From contig CBIHPP010000001.1 in the NCBI GenBank assembly GCA_966212235.1, forward strand, positions 186,001-250,000: 64,000 nt of DNA. The letters are read 5' to 3'. This stretch comes from Niastella sp966212235 (lineage in GTDB: Bacteria > Bacteroidota > Bacteroidia > Chitinophagales > Chitinophagaceae). The position numbers were made by a program, and so were the translations under genes. Every line of letters starts with the position of its first letter. Position 1 is the stretch's first letter. Below the pieces are notes generated by a model. That model did no database searches. It was not told the origin of the DNA and saw nothing but the letters and a program-made list of their open reading frames with translations. Shown one piece after another: positions 17,807 through 27,800 of this stretch.

Positions 17807-18295
17807 ATGAAATTCTTATACTTCCCATTATTGCTCATCATATTGGCAGCGTGTAATCAGCCAAAGGATAATGTAAAACAATTACAGGTACAGATAGACA
17901 GCCTGCAAAACAAATTGGATAATTCATATCAGCCCGGCTTGGGTGAATTTATGAGTGGCATACAAACGCATCATGCCAAATTATGGTTTGCAGGCACCAA
18001 CAACAACTGGAAACTGGCCGAATTTCAGGTACATAAAATTCAGGGATATGTAGGAGCTATTCAACAGTTCGCTGCTGACAGGCCCGAAGCAAAAGTTATA
18101 GGAATGATTAGCCCCGCCATTGACAGCGTAAGCAATGCCATCAAACAGCAGAACCAGCAGTTATTCAAAAATAGTTTTATTTTGCTTACCAATACCTGCA
18201 ACACTTGCCACAGAGCAACGCAGTATGAGTTTAATGTGATCACCATTCCTGAGAATCCGCCAATAAGCAATCAAAATTTTAAACCTGTAGAGTAA
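17807..18295 (+). CDS. c-type cytochrome-like lipoprotein with C-terminal CxxCH
   Basis: 162 residues from ATG 17807, giving a lipoprotein signal (LLLIILAACNQ; Cys16 acylated). The mature part is helical, with a coiled-coil-like start (KQLQVQIDSLQNKLDNS). It ends with a haem-binding motif CNTCH (Cys131, Cys134, His135). A CxxCH near the C-terminus of a four-helix protein resembles class II (cytochrome c'-like) cytochromes. It would be anchored in the periplasm or outer membrane as an electron carrier or gas/redox sensor. The next gene is a TSUP permease. Confidence 0.65.
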   Translation: MKFLYFPLLLIILAACNQPKDNVKQLQVQIDSLQNKLDNSYQPGLGEFMSGIQTHHAKLWFAGTNNNWKLAEFQVHKIQGYVGAIQQFAADRPEAKVIGMISPAIDSVSNAIKQQNQQLFKNSFILLTNTCNTCHRATQYEFNVITIPENPPISNQNFKPVE

Positions 18296-18374
18296 TGATA
18301 TTTCGAAAAATGTTCCAGACAGATAATTCCAATACAACAATTATCACCTCGGATAAAAAAATCGCAAACCAGAA

Positions 18375-19148
18375 ATGGAAATAGTTATACTTTCTGTAGC
18401 AGCCTTTGTTGTTGCTATACTTACTTTTTTTTCCGGTTTTGGATTAGGTACAATCCTTACGCCTTTATTTATGATTTTCTTCCCGGTGGATGTAGCCATA
18501 GCCTTAACAGGGATAGTGCATTTTTTCAATAATATTTTCAAACTTATTTTAGTAGGTAAAAAGGCTAACCGGCAGGTTATTTTGCGTTTTGGTATCCCGG
18601 CAGTGATAGCTGCCTTTGCCGGAGCCTGGTTGTTGCTACAGATTACCGACTTAAAGCCATTATTCTCTTATGATATAAGCGGAAGAACTTTTCAGGTATC
18701 TCCTGTAAAGTTTGTCATCTCTGTTCTGTTAATTGTATTCGCCATGATTGATCTCATTCCTTATTTCAGCAGGCTTCAATTCGGCCAAGATAAACTTCCC
18801 ATTGGCGGGGCATTGAGTGGTTTTTTTGGTGGATTGTCTGGCAACCAGGGGGCCTTGCGGAGCGCATTTTTGATTAAAGCAGGATTATCAAAGGAAGCAT
18901 TTATTGCAACAGCAGCAGTCGTTTCCGCCTTTGTAGATTTTACAAGGCTTTCTGTGTATGCCACCCGGTTTACGAAAGCAGGTATACATGAAAATTTAAC
19001 TTTCGTTATTTGCGCAACCCTCGCAGCCATAGCAGGTACATATATCGGTAACAAACTTCTGAAAAAAGTTACCCTGAAGTTTATACAAATCCTGGTAGCC
19101 ATTATGCTGGTTGTCATTTCACTGGCATTAGGGGTAGGTTTAATTTAA
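18375..19148 (+). CDS. TauE/SafE (TSUP) family membrane permease
   Basis: 257 residues with about eight hydrophobic helices. The family's paired halves are visible (FFSGFGLGTILTPLFM near residue 15; GFFGGLSGNQGALRSAFL near 150), and such half-repeat motifs are typical of TSUP transporters. Members export or import sulfite, sulfoacetate or other organosulfur anions; the substrate here is unknown. It lies 79 bases after the cytochrome-like gene on the same strand, so both may act in sulfur or redox handling. Confidence 0.82.
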   Translation: MEIVILSVAAFVVAILTFFSGFGLGTILTPLFMIFFPVDVAIALTGIVHFFNNIFKLILVGKKANRQVILRFGIPAVIAAFAGAWLLLQITDLKPLFSYDISGRTFQVSPVKFVISVLLIVFAMIDLIPYFSRLQFGQDKLPIGGALSGFFGGLSGNQGALRSAFLIKAGLSKEAFIATAAVVSAFVDFTRLSVYATRFTKAGIHENLTFVICATLAAIAGTYIGNKLLKKVTLKFIQILVAIMLVVISLALGVGLI

Positions 19149-19327
19149 CATCCTTTATCTCCCCTTGCATGGCGAACTATTTATCTGTAATGATTGTGGG
19201 GGGAAATGTTGTGGTTCGCGACTTATGCGGCATAGTTAGCAACTTTTAGAGCACAGTCTTTCAATTCCAAAATACCCTGACGTTATTTTCTTATTTTTGA
19301 CAAAATTTTATAAGTCTATTCTGTGTA

Positions 19328-20065
19328 ATGGAAAAGCAAATAAACAATCCCTTTATCCTTGCTCTTACTGCTTACAATTTAACGGTGGAAATTCATCACC
19401 ATTCCGCATATCAGATTGTACTATCAAACGATTATCCTTTTACTTCAACTATTAATGGAAAGCTGTGTGAACGTATTCATGGTTTTTTAATCAAACCGCA
19501 AATTCCACATTTTTGCATGGCCGAAAAAGGAACAATAAGTGTTCTTAATATAGAGCCTTACTCAAATGTTGGTTTAGGATTGGCAGGCAGATTTAATTCA
19601 GATCAGGACTCAATCGTCTTCAATTCCTTCATGGAAATAAATGCTTTTTTCCAAATAGAAGCCAGTGATTTTGATATTAATGCTATCATTAACGCTTTGA
19701 TTGCAAGGCAGCCAGTCATTCAGTATGATGAAAGAGTAACAACAATAGTTGAATACATTAAAGCCAATTTCTTTCAGCAGAACATAACACCGAAAACATT
19801 TGCCGATATGGTGTTTCTTTCTCCCTCTCGTTTAGCCTCATTATTCAAACAGCAAACGGGCAGTAGCCTGTCGAAGTACCTGCTGTGGACAAGGTTGCGC
19901 CAGGCCGTTTATCTTGCGCTTTCGGAAAAAAGCAGAAGCCTTACAGACATCGCATACGATACGGGCTTTTACGATCTGCCCCAAATGAATAAATACATGT
20001 ATGAAATGTTAGGTATGCCGCCAAAGGCCCTAAAACTGAATAGTGATCTGATACAAGTTTACTAG
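19328..20065 (+). CDS. AraC-family transcriptional regulator
   Basis: 245 residues. A divergent N-terminal sensor region precedes a C-terminal AraC domain with TPKTFADMVFLSPSRLASLF and LTDIAYDTGFYDLPQMNKYM, ending MPPKALK. It is placed directly upstream of, and in line with, a quinone-oxidoreductase-like pseudogene, a pirin and an esterase. It is probably the local regulator of that group. Confidence 0.85.
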   Translation: MEKQINNPFILALTAYNLTVEIHHHSAYQIVLSNDYPFTSTINGKLCERIHGFLIKPQIPHFCMAEKGTISVLNIEPYSNVGLGLAGRFNSDQDSIVFNSFMEINAFFQIEASDFDINAIINALIARQPVIQYDERVTTIVEYIKANFFQQNITPKTFADMVFLSPSRLASLFKQQTGSSLSKYLLWTRLRQAVYLALSEKSRSLTDIAYDTGFYDLPQMNKYMYEMLGMPPKALKLNSDLIQVY

Positions 20066-20114
20066 TCGGGCTTTCTTCAACTTTGTGCTATCAAATAATC
20101 AAAAAAATAGCACA

Positions 20115-21059
20115 ATGAAAGCGATCGCATATCAACAATTCGGAAACATCGAGGTTTTACAAACTGTAGAAGAACAAAAACCTGATATCCAATCAACCCA
20201 GGTACTGGTAAAAGTAAAAGCAGTTTCCATTAATCCCTTAGATTGGAAGCTTAGAAAGGGAGAGATGAAATTGATGTCCGGCTCCAAATTTCCCAAACGT
20301 CCGGGAGCTGATTTTTCAGGAACTATAGAAGCAGTTGGTGAATCTGTAACCAACTTCAAAAAGGGCGATGAAATTTTTGGCGTAGTAAAAAACATCATGA
20401 AAGAAGGCGCATTAGCCGAATATATTGCTGTGCCTGCTAGCCATATTTGGAAAAAGCCCGCTCCCCTCAACTTTCCGCAAACTGCTGCTATTCCCATTGT
20501 TGGTGCTGCTGCCGCTATGGCATTGAAAAAGATGGGCAATATCAATCCCGGCACTCAAATTTTGGTAAATGGTGCAACCGGTGGTTTCGGTATGTTCCTG
20601 TTACAATTACTTAAGCATACAGGGGCCATTACCACTGCGGTCACCAACACCCATGCAATGAATGCTGCCAAAAAATGGGGCGCTAATCAGGTAATAGACT
20701 ATACATAAGACAATGTGCTTTCTCAGAAAATTACTTATGATATCATTATTGATCTGTCAGGAAAAATGGGTTATGAAAGGGCTAAACAGATCATGAAATC
20801 CAAAGCCCTGTTCTTAAATCCAACGCCCAGGCCTATTGAGATCCTAACATCGCTAGTTAAGAATTTATTTACCCATAAAAAGCATATTGCCCTGCTGACT
20901 GCCCCATCTAAAGAGAATATGGATCTGTTGTTGAATACCATCGACAAAGGATTAGAGATCGAAGTAAATAAAGTATTCCAATTGGCTCAAACCAAGGAAG
21001 CATATCGCTATGCTGAAAAAGGCGGTTACATTGGCAAAGTAGTGATCGAAATAAACTAA
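20115..21059 (+). pseudogene. NAD(P)-dependent quinone-oxidoreductase/alcohol-dehydrogenase-like gene broken by one in-frame stop
   Basis: Translation from ATG 20115 gives a GroES-like fold followed by a Rossmann motif (LVNGATGGFGMFLLQLLK). It reads normally to VIDYT, then meets TAA at 20706-20708. The same frame resumes without any shift (DNVLSQKITYDIIIDLSG) and continues to the expected C-terminus at 21059. Joined, it is about 314 residues, the usual size for the zinc-free medium-chain QOR-like group. A single-base change of AAA or GAA to TAA would explain it. This is a very recent nonsense mutation, a sequencing error, or (less likely) two polypeptides. Confidence 0.8.
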
Positions 21060-21082
21060 TCATCCCGAATTATTCATAAGCA

Positions 21083-21832
21083 ATGTTAACTAAGATCAAT
21101 ACTGCCATTAAATATGGTAAGCAGTATGGTGGCTTTGGTATACAGATATTGTATCCCGGACTGATAAGACCGCAACTAAATGATACCGGCTTTTCTACAT
21201 TAGGACGAATAGATCATGCCAGAATAAGATCCGGCACTATTATTCCGATGCACACACATAGGGATGATGAAATACTTACCTATTTGCGAAGTGGCAAAGT
21301 GAAGCACAGTGATTCCGATGGGTCAGCCAACATTATTTCAAATCAAAAATTAATGATGATGAATGCCGGCGCCAAATGTTGTCACGAAGAATTGGTACTT
21401 GAACAAGGTGTATTAGAGGGCCTGCAAATTTTCATCAGGCCGGAGGTTGGTGGCTTAAAACCACAGGTACAGTTTTACCAATTGCCCGAAACCTACAGCA
21501 ACAATCAATGGCGAAATATTGCGGGTAAAGGCAATGATTACCCTTTGCAAATACGAAGCAATACCTGGTTGATGGATATGCGGTTAGAGAAAAGGAAAGA
21601 AGTCGTTTTACCTATGACTCCTGCCGAAAATGCAGTTTTTCTGTTTTATGTATTTAATGGACAGGTACAGGTAAATGAAAACATGGTCCTTACCACGGGA
21701 GAAAGTGTGTTGGTAGAAGATGAAAACCCGGTGTTCAATGCGCTTGAAGCAAGCGATATCGTATTGTTTATTACACAAACGAACGCCGTTCATTTTGACG
21801 AAGGAATGTATAGCGGTAATCTGCAGGAATAA
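21083..21832 (+). CDS. Pirin-family bicupin protein
   Basis: 249 residues. The N-terminal cupin carries the pirin metal site pattern (IPMHTHRDDEILTYLRSGKV, then the CHEE segment), and the second cupin near residues 150-245 is degenerate. Pirins of the YhaK/YhhW type act as quercetinase-like enzymes or redox-linked proteins; the substrate is not evident. It starts 23 bases after the oxidoreductase pseudogene, so it was probably co-transcribed with it. Confidence 0.82.
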   Translation: MLTKINTAIKYGKQYGGFGIQILYPGLIRPQLNDTGFSTLGRIDHARIRSGTIIPMHTHRDDEILTYLRSGKVKHSDSDGSANIISNQKLMMMNAGAKCCHEELVLEQGVLEGLQIFIRPEVGGLKPQVQFYQLPETYSNNQWRNIAGKGNDYPLQIRSNTWLMDMRLEKRKEVVLPMTPAENAVFLFYVFNGQVQVNENMVLTTGESVLVEDENPVFNALEASDIVLFITQTNAVHFDEGMYSGNLQE

Positions 21833-21945
21833 GTTGGGCTATTACAATCACAAGAACAGTGATCTGGTACAAGTTTATCGTTCTTCGTAAAAGGATCTTT
21901 GCATAGTCAATAAATAATTTCATTCAATAATTCAAAAACTACAAA

Positions 21946-22848
21946 ATGAACCAGGTATTAAAACTGTACTTTATCATAAGTATATTTCAATTAAGTTATT
22001 CAGCCGTAAATGCACAAAGTATTGCTGACAGTACCATTCAAAAAATTAAAGGGGAAAGAGCTTTCTACGAAACTTTAGGTAAGATCTATTCTCTGGATAG
22101 CACCGTTTCAATTACTGAAACCAGCATTGCAGGAGTTAAAAGCTACTGGTTTAATGAAAACCTCATAGATCAAAAACAGATCGTTATTTACCTGCATGGG
22201 GGAGTATATGCGCTGGGAAGTATAAGCGCTTATCGCGCCATGGTAAGTCATTTGGCAAAGTCTTTAAATGCGCCCATCCTATACATAGAATATTCGCTGG
22301 CGCCTGAACATCCGTTTCCTGCCGCCGGCAACGAAGTATTAAGGGTGTATCGTGCGCTTAGAAAGAAATATCCCAATAGTAAGGTTACAATTATTGGCGA
22401 CAGCGCAGGCGGTGGTTTGGCCATAACATTAGTGCACGATATTCAGGCATCCGGTCTTCCTTTACCCAATTCTTTAGCCCTGATATCACCCTGGATCGAT
22501 TTAAAATGTATTAATAATTCTTATGTTACAAAACAGGCCGTTGATCCGATATTAAGTAGAAATTTCCTGCACGAACATGCTTTGTTGTATGCACAGGGTA
22601 AAATGAAAGAAGCAGATCCTAGCGAATTAAAATTCAAAAAATTTCCGCCTGTCCTGCTATTGGTAGGTACCGATGAAGTATTGAACGATGACGCTAAAAA
22701 TTTTTATACCGTTGTTAAACCAATTCAGAAACGGGCAAAGCTAAAAGAGTTTAACGGACAGAAACATGTTTGGCTGGTTACCAACATACAATCTAAAGAA
22801 TCATTAGAAGCCATGAGTGATATTAAGGAATTCATATCCTTAAACTGA
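21946..22848 (+). CDS. Exported alpha/beta-hydrolase, HSL-type acetylesterase-like
   Basis: 300 residues. A signal peptide (about 1-22, ending VNAQS) is followed by an alpha/beta-hydrolase-3 domain. The HGG oxyanion motif (YLHGGVYALGS), nucleophile elbow GDSAGGG, an Asp in VGTDEVLND and a His in GQKHVW make a full hormone-sensitive-lipase-type triad. It likely hydrolyses short acyl or acetyl esters in the periplasm. It ends the AraC-pirin group and is followed by a clear terminator. Confidence 0.85.
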   Translation: MNQVLKLYFIISIFQLSYSAVNAQSIADSTIQKIKGERAFYETLGKIYSLDSTVSITETSIAGVKSYWFNENLIDQKQIVIYLHGGVYALGSISAYRAMVSHLAKSLNAPILYIEYSLAPEHPFPAAGNEVLRVYRALRKKYPNSKVTIIGDSAGGGLAITLVHDIQASGLPLPNSLALISPWIDLKCINNSYVTKQAVDPILSRNFLHEHALLYAQGKMKEADPSELKFKKFPPVLLLVGTDEVLNDDAKNFYTVVKPIQKRAKLKEFNGQKHVWLVTNIQSKESLEAMSDIKEFISLN

Positions 22849-22891
22849 AGAATGCAGGGTTATTCTAAAATGACTGCATGATATTATGAAG

Positions 22892-22935
22892 AAGCCTTGA
22901 AAGTCTATCTGGAGTTTCAGGGCTTTTTCGTTTTT
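22892..22935 (+). terminator. Rho-independent terminator after esterase gene
   Basis: AAGCCTTGAAA (22892-22902) pairs with TTTCAGGGCTT (22915-22925) with one G-U pair and a 12-nt loop. It is followed by TTTTCGTTTTT. It lies about 45 bases after the esterase stop. Confidence 0.85.
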
Positions 22936-23054
22936 AAAAAAGAAGCCCCCAGCACGCACCCATCTCATGCATAATCTACATCCAATCGACAGCCACCATC
23001 CACCACATTTTTAACCCCAAAATGCCCTCATCCCCCAATTTTCTTAATAAATTA

Positions 23055-23084
23055 TTGTTTTACGATAATTAATTTCTATTTTTG
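23055..23084 (+). promoter_or_regulatory. Probable Bacteroidota promoter of the DUF2975/ABC operon
   Basis: TTG (23055-23057), then 19 nt, then TATTTTTG (23077-23084), matching TAnnTTTG exactly. The start site would be about 15-20 bases before ATG 23111. Confidence 0.55.
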
Positions 23085-23110
23085 TCCCATCATCTTAGAA
23101 ATTAGCTATA

Positions 23111-23626
23111 ATGAATAGTGTAAAAATTGTCTCCCGGATCCTGTTCTATATAACCAGGGTTTTGTCATTCGCTTACTTTTTCATGGCTTCGCTTTCTGTC
23201 TTTGCGCTTAGTACAGGTTTAGGCCTGGGCTTTTACGGGGATGGAAAATATTTTCACGTATTTTATCCTTTTACAAAGGCTCCTTTTCTAAACGGCGATT
23301 ATAACCTTCCTTACATTGTATTTTATTTCTTGTTACCTATATCCCTGTACGGACTTTTCTTTTTACTGGTGAGCAATGTGTTCAAAGTTTTTTTTCAGCC
23401 GAGATTATTTACTGAATATGGTATCGGGCGATTAAAAGGATTTTATCTCGCTAATTTGATTATTCCGGGTGCAACCATCTTGCTCACCAGCATATTCACC
23501 GAAGTAGATAATGCATCTATCGTTTTTGTTGCCCTGCATTTCATCTTAGGCGTTTTTGCTTTCTTCCTGGCTGCTATTTTCAGACAGGGGGTTCATCTTC
23601 AAAATCAACAGGACTTAATTATATAA
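23111..23626 (+). CDS. DUF2975-type integral membrane protein
   Basis: 171 residues with four hydrophobic helices (about 8-32, 65-92, 112-134 and 138-160). The length and helix layout, and the immediate coupling to a small HTH regulator two bases downstream, match the DUF2975/YozG-type pair. The function of DUF2975 is unknown; it is often encoded with a cognate HTH protein and may sense membrane state or transport status. First gene of a likely operon with an ABC system. Confidence 0.75.
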   Translation: MNSVKIVSRILFYITRVLSFAYFFMASLSVFALSTGLGLGFYGDGKYFHVFYPFTKAPFLNGDYNLPYIVFYFLLPISLYGLFFLLVSNVFKVFFQPRLFTEYGIGRLKGFYLANLIIPGATILLTSIFTEVDNASIVFVALHFILGVFAFFLAAIFRQGVHLQNQQDLII

Positions 23627-23628
23627 CC

Positions 23629-23838
23629 ATGCCAATTGTAGTGAATGTAGATGTTATGCTGGCCAGGCGTAAAATGCAATCGAAAGAATTGGCAGAAATA
23701 TTAGGTATAACACCTGCCAATTTATCGATCTTAAAAACAGGCAAGGCTAAAGGTATTCGCTTTGATACGCTGGAAGCAATTTGTAAAGCCCTGAATTGCC
23801 AACCCGGCGATGTACTGGAATATATAGCGGAGGAATAA
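23629..23838 (+). CDS. Small Cro/CI-type HTH regulator
   Basis: 69 residues that are almost entirely one HTH_26/XRE domain (MLARRKMQSKELAEILGITP, then LKTGKAKGIRFDTLEAIC and LNCQPGDVLEY). It starts 2 bases after the DUF2975 stop. It probably regulates its own operon, in partnership with the membrane protein. Confidence 0.88.
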   Translation: MPIVVNVDVMLARRKMQSKELAEILGITPANLSILKTGKAKGIRFDTLEAICKALNCQPGDVLEYIAEE

Positions 23839-23918
23839 ATTAATCACGGCATACTGGTTTTTAAAAAATCACCCAAACAGGGTGCAGGCATTCTATTGTC
23901 CATACTTAACATAAAAAC

Positions 23919-24794
23919 ATGAACTCATTACAAATTACAGGTCTTCATAAAACCTATGCCAACGGGGTAACGGCCATCAATAATATCTCGATGCACCTGT
24001 CAAACGGCATGTTTGGATTGCTTGGCCCAAATGGCGCCGGTAAGTCAACACTTATGAAAACCATCGCCGGTTTACAAGACCCTGATAGCGGTACCATTTT
24101 ATTCAATGGCATAGACGTAATAAAGGATAAGCTGTTTATAAAAAAGCAATTGGGTTTTCTGCCGCAGGATTTTGGCGTGTATCCTAAAATTTCCGCCTAT
24201 GATTTACTGGATCATCTAGCGGTGTTAAAAGGGGTAACACAAAAGAGTGAACGAAAAGAGCAGGTACTGGCTTTGTTGGATAAAGTAAATCTCTTTGCAC
24301 ATCGGAAGAAAGAAGTTCATACATTCTCCGGCGGTATGCGCCAGCGCTTTGGCATTGCTCAGGCTTTACTGGGAAATCCGCAAATCGTGATCGTTGATGA
24401 ACCTACTGCAGGACTGGACCCCGAAGAACGAAATCGTTTCAATAGTTTATTAAGTGAAATTGGTGAGAACATCATCATCATCCTTTCCACGCATCTGGTG
24501 GAAGATGTAAAAACATTGTGTACGGAAATGGCCGTAATAAATAAAGGCAACCTGCTGGCCTTTGGCAAACCGGCTGATTTTATCAATGAACTGAAAGGAT
24601 CGCTTTGGCAAAAAGCAATTGCAAAAAACGAAGTGGGGGAACATGAGGCAAGTTATCAACTGATCTCAACACAATTCAATATGGGCAAATTGCATATTCA
24701 TGTGCGATCGGCCGAACACCCGGGCAATGGATTTATCGCCATTGAACCCGGCCTGGAAGATGCCTATTTCTCCATTTTATACGGCAATAAATAA
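23919..24794 (+). CDS. ABC transporter ATP-binding protein
   Basis: 291 residues. Walker A is LLGPNGAGKST, the signature is TFSGGMRQR, Walker B is IVIVDEPTAGLDP and the switch His is in LSTHLVEDV. The C-terminal about 70 residues form the usual CcmA-type extension. It powers the fused permease/peptidase encoded 8 bases downstream. The pair has the usual layout of an ABC-2 type transporter. Confidence 0.95.
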   Translation: MNSLQITGLHKTYANGVTAINNISMHLSNGMFGLLGPNGAGKSTLMKTIAGLQDPDSGTILFNGIDVIKDKLFIKKQLGFLPQDFGVYPKISAYDLLDHLAVLKGVTQKSERKEQVLALLDKVNLFAHRKKEVHTFSGGMRQRFGIAQALLGNPQIVIVDEPTAGLDPEERNRFNSLLSEIGENIIIILSTHLVEDVKTLCTEMAVINKGNLLAFGKPADFINELKGSLWQKAIAKNEVGEHEASYQLISTQFNMGKLHIHVRSAEHPGNGFIAIEPGLEDAYFSILYGNK

Positions 24795-24802
24795 CCATAC
24801 CT

Positions 24803-27800
24803 ATGAATGCATTATTGAATTTCGAATTGAGGAATTATTATAAGAAAGCCGGTCTGTATATTTTCGGGTTACTGCTGCTGTTGCTTGGCTTTGCCATTGG
24901 CTCTAATTTCTCATTAGGCGCGGGTCCCGATATATTTAAGAACTCGCCGTATTTAATTGCTCACATGACGGGCTTCCTGAGCTTGCTGTGTATTTTTTTT
25001 GCCGCCATTTTCTCCGCACAAATTTTATTCAGGGAAAAGGACAGCCGTTTCGATCTTATCTTATATGCTACCCCCATTCGTAAAAGGGATTATTTATGGA
25101 GCAGACTAATCGCTGTTGTTCTTATCAGTTGTATTTGTTTTGTGATGGTTGTTTCGGGGTTTGCTATTGGGCAACTCATGCATGGCGACAACGGAATTTA
25201 TACAGATGCCAGGTTATCGTTCTATTGGGTACCGTTGGTTTTATTCGGTTTTATTAATACCATTTTCTGTTCAACGATTATTTGCGGGGTTGCCTGGTTA
25301 ACCAAAAACAAATTACTGGTATATGTAACTGGATTGTTTATTTATATCCTCTACATGGTCATGTTGATCTATTCCCGGTCGCCTATGATGGCCCAATCCA
25401 TGCCACAATCAGCGGAAGCCGCACAACTTTCTGCTTTGCTTGATCCGTTTGGGTTGTCTGCTTTTTTTATGCAGACCGCCAACTGGTCGGTACAGCAACG
25501 TAATACCACATTGATAATACCGGCGGGCGCCTTTCTTTTTAATCGCATTGCTGTTTTGCTTGTTTCTACTGCTTCCATAGCGATCGCTTTTAAATATTTT
25601 TCATTTTCAATCAGGGAGCAGAAAAAGAAGCGGCTACCCACAGATGGTTATTCAACAATAGCACATCACATTACCGTATACAAAGCCGTACAGTCCACGC
25701 ATGGGTGGGCTATGCATTGGGCATCGCTTATTTCCTTTACGAGGATCCACATAAAGTATATAACGAAAAGCATTCCCTTTGTGCTTACTACCATCGGTTT
25801 GCTTTTTTATGTGGCCATGGAAATAAACGGGCATATCAAAGGCGGTATCCGTTTCCCGGAACGGTATGCAACTTCGGGTTTAATGGTCAACCGGATATTG
25901 GGCGGTTTTCATGGGCTTTGCCTGATCGTCATTTTATACTATGCCAACGAAATAACCTGGCGCAGCAGAAATAGTCGTTTCGAGATGATGGAAAACGCAA
26001 CACCGGTGAGCCAGGGCGTTTTGTTCTTTTCTAAATGGATAACATTAAGCTGTATTATTTTTTTCTTCAGTACCATGATGGTGGCGCTTGGACTCGTCTT
26101 TCAGTTTATCTACCAGTACCCGCATATAGATTGGGCGGCTTATGGGGGTATTTATCTTTTTAATGGTATGCCCCTGGTCATTAGTGCCGGCGTTATTTTG
26201 CTGGTCCAGAAAGGGGTGAATCATAAAATGGCCGGGTTGATTGCTTCGTCGGCGGTTATGCTGCTAACGGCCACTTCTATGGGGAAGAGACTGTTTTCAT
26301 ACCCGCTGCTGCAATTCCAGATCCCTTTCAGGGGCTTGCACAGCGACATGAATGGCTTTGGCGCTTATACGGCTTATTATGGCTGGAAAATTTTATTTGG
26401 TATTAGTATCACATTGTTAATCGCCCTACTGGTCACTCAAATGAAAAGGTTCCGATTAAAACCATGGCTATTGCTTCCTTTGCTTCTCTTATTCCTTTCT
26501 GGTTTTATGGCTGCTGTAAACACGTTAAAAGAATATAAGCCAGTAAATAAGGAAGCGGACTTGCAAAGCCAGGCTGACTATGAGAAGAAATACCGCAAAT
26601 TTCAAAACGGACCGCAGCCGACTGTCATTGACATACAAACAGGGATTGATCTATTTCCCGAGGAAAACAGCTACGAAGTAAAGGCGACCTATGTTATTCA
26701 AAACAAAACAAAGCAGCCGATCAGCGATGTGCTGATAAATATTTCGGATGATATAATAATACAGGAAGCCCATTTTAAGAATGATGCCGGCCTGGTGCCA
26801 TGCGGTCATCAGACCGGTGTTATTACTTTACCAAAAGCACTGCAGCCCAATGACACTATTAGTTTCTATTGCCATTTTTCTTATCACTGGAAACCTGTAA
26901 ATGGACATCAGTCCTTCAATGCTATTGTTGAGAACGGCGCCTTTATGCGTATCAGCCGGTATTTTCCTTCTTTCGGCTATTTATCTGATCAAGAAATAGC
27001 AGCAAGCAGCGATAGAAAAAAGTTTCAATTGGGAGAACCAACTCCGGTTGCTTCCATAAATGCCCCCAAAGATTCGACAGATGATTTTATCAATCTTGAA
27101 ATGACCATTTCTACCAATAATAAACAAACTGCCATCGGGGTAGGGGAGTTGATTAAAAAATGGCATACAGGCAACCGGAATTATTTTCAATACAAAACGC
27201 CTGCTCCGGTTCCGTTTCGCTTTGCTGTTTCATCTGCTGCATATGCCATTCATACAGCTACCTACAGGAATAAAAATATAGAAGTGTATTACCATCCGCT
27301 GCATGTGGAGAATGTAACTCACCTGGTAAAGAATATTCAGTTGACACTGGATTATTGCGAGACAAATTTCGGCGGCTATCCTTTTAAAACCATACGTTTT
27401 GCGGAAGTGTCTGGTTTTACCAAAGGTTTTAATGCCACCGCTTATCCGGCCACTGTTTCTATGACGGAGGACATGGCGTTTCATACCAATATAAAGGCCG
27501 ACAAGCAACAGGATTTAATTAATGAGCTGGCCGGTCATGAATTAGCGCATATGTGGTGGGGCAATAGCCAACTGGCGCCTGCAAATAGAGAAGGCGATGT
27601 ACTGCTTACGGAAGCCCTGGCTCAATACACGGAATTGATGCTGGTAAAAAAAATGCATGGGGATAGAAGCGTGTTGGATAATGTACAACTGCACCTTGGT
27701 TTATACCTCGATGGAAGAGGCTATACCGATGAACAGCCGTTGTTCACCATGTTATCCCAAAACGTACATCTCAGCTATTCAAAAAGCGCGGTGGCCATGT

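Noticed and set aside
20715..21059. Separate GTG-started 114-residue gene
   Set aside because: It is the in-frame C-terminal continuation of the oxidoreductase after the nonsense codon.
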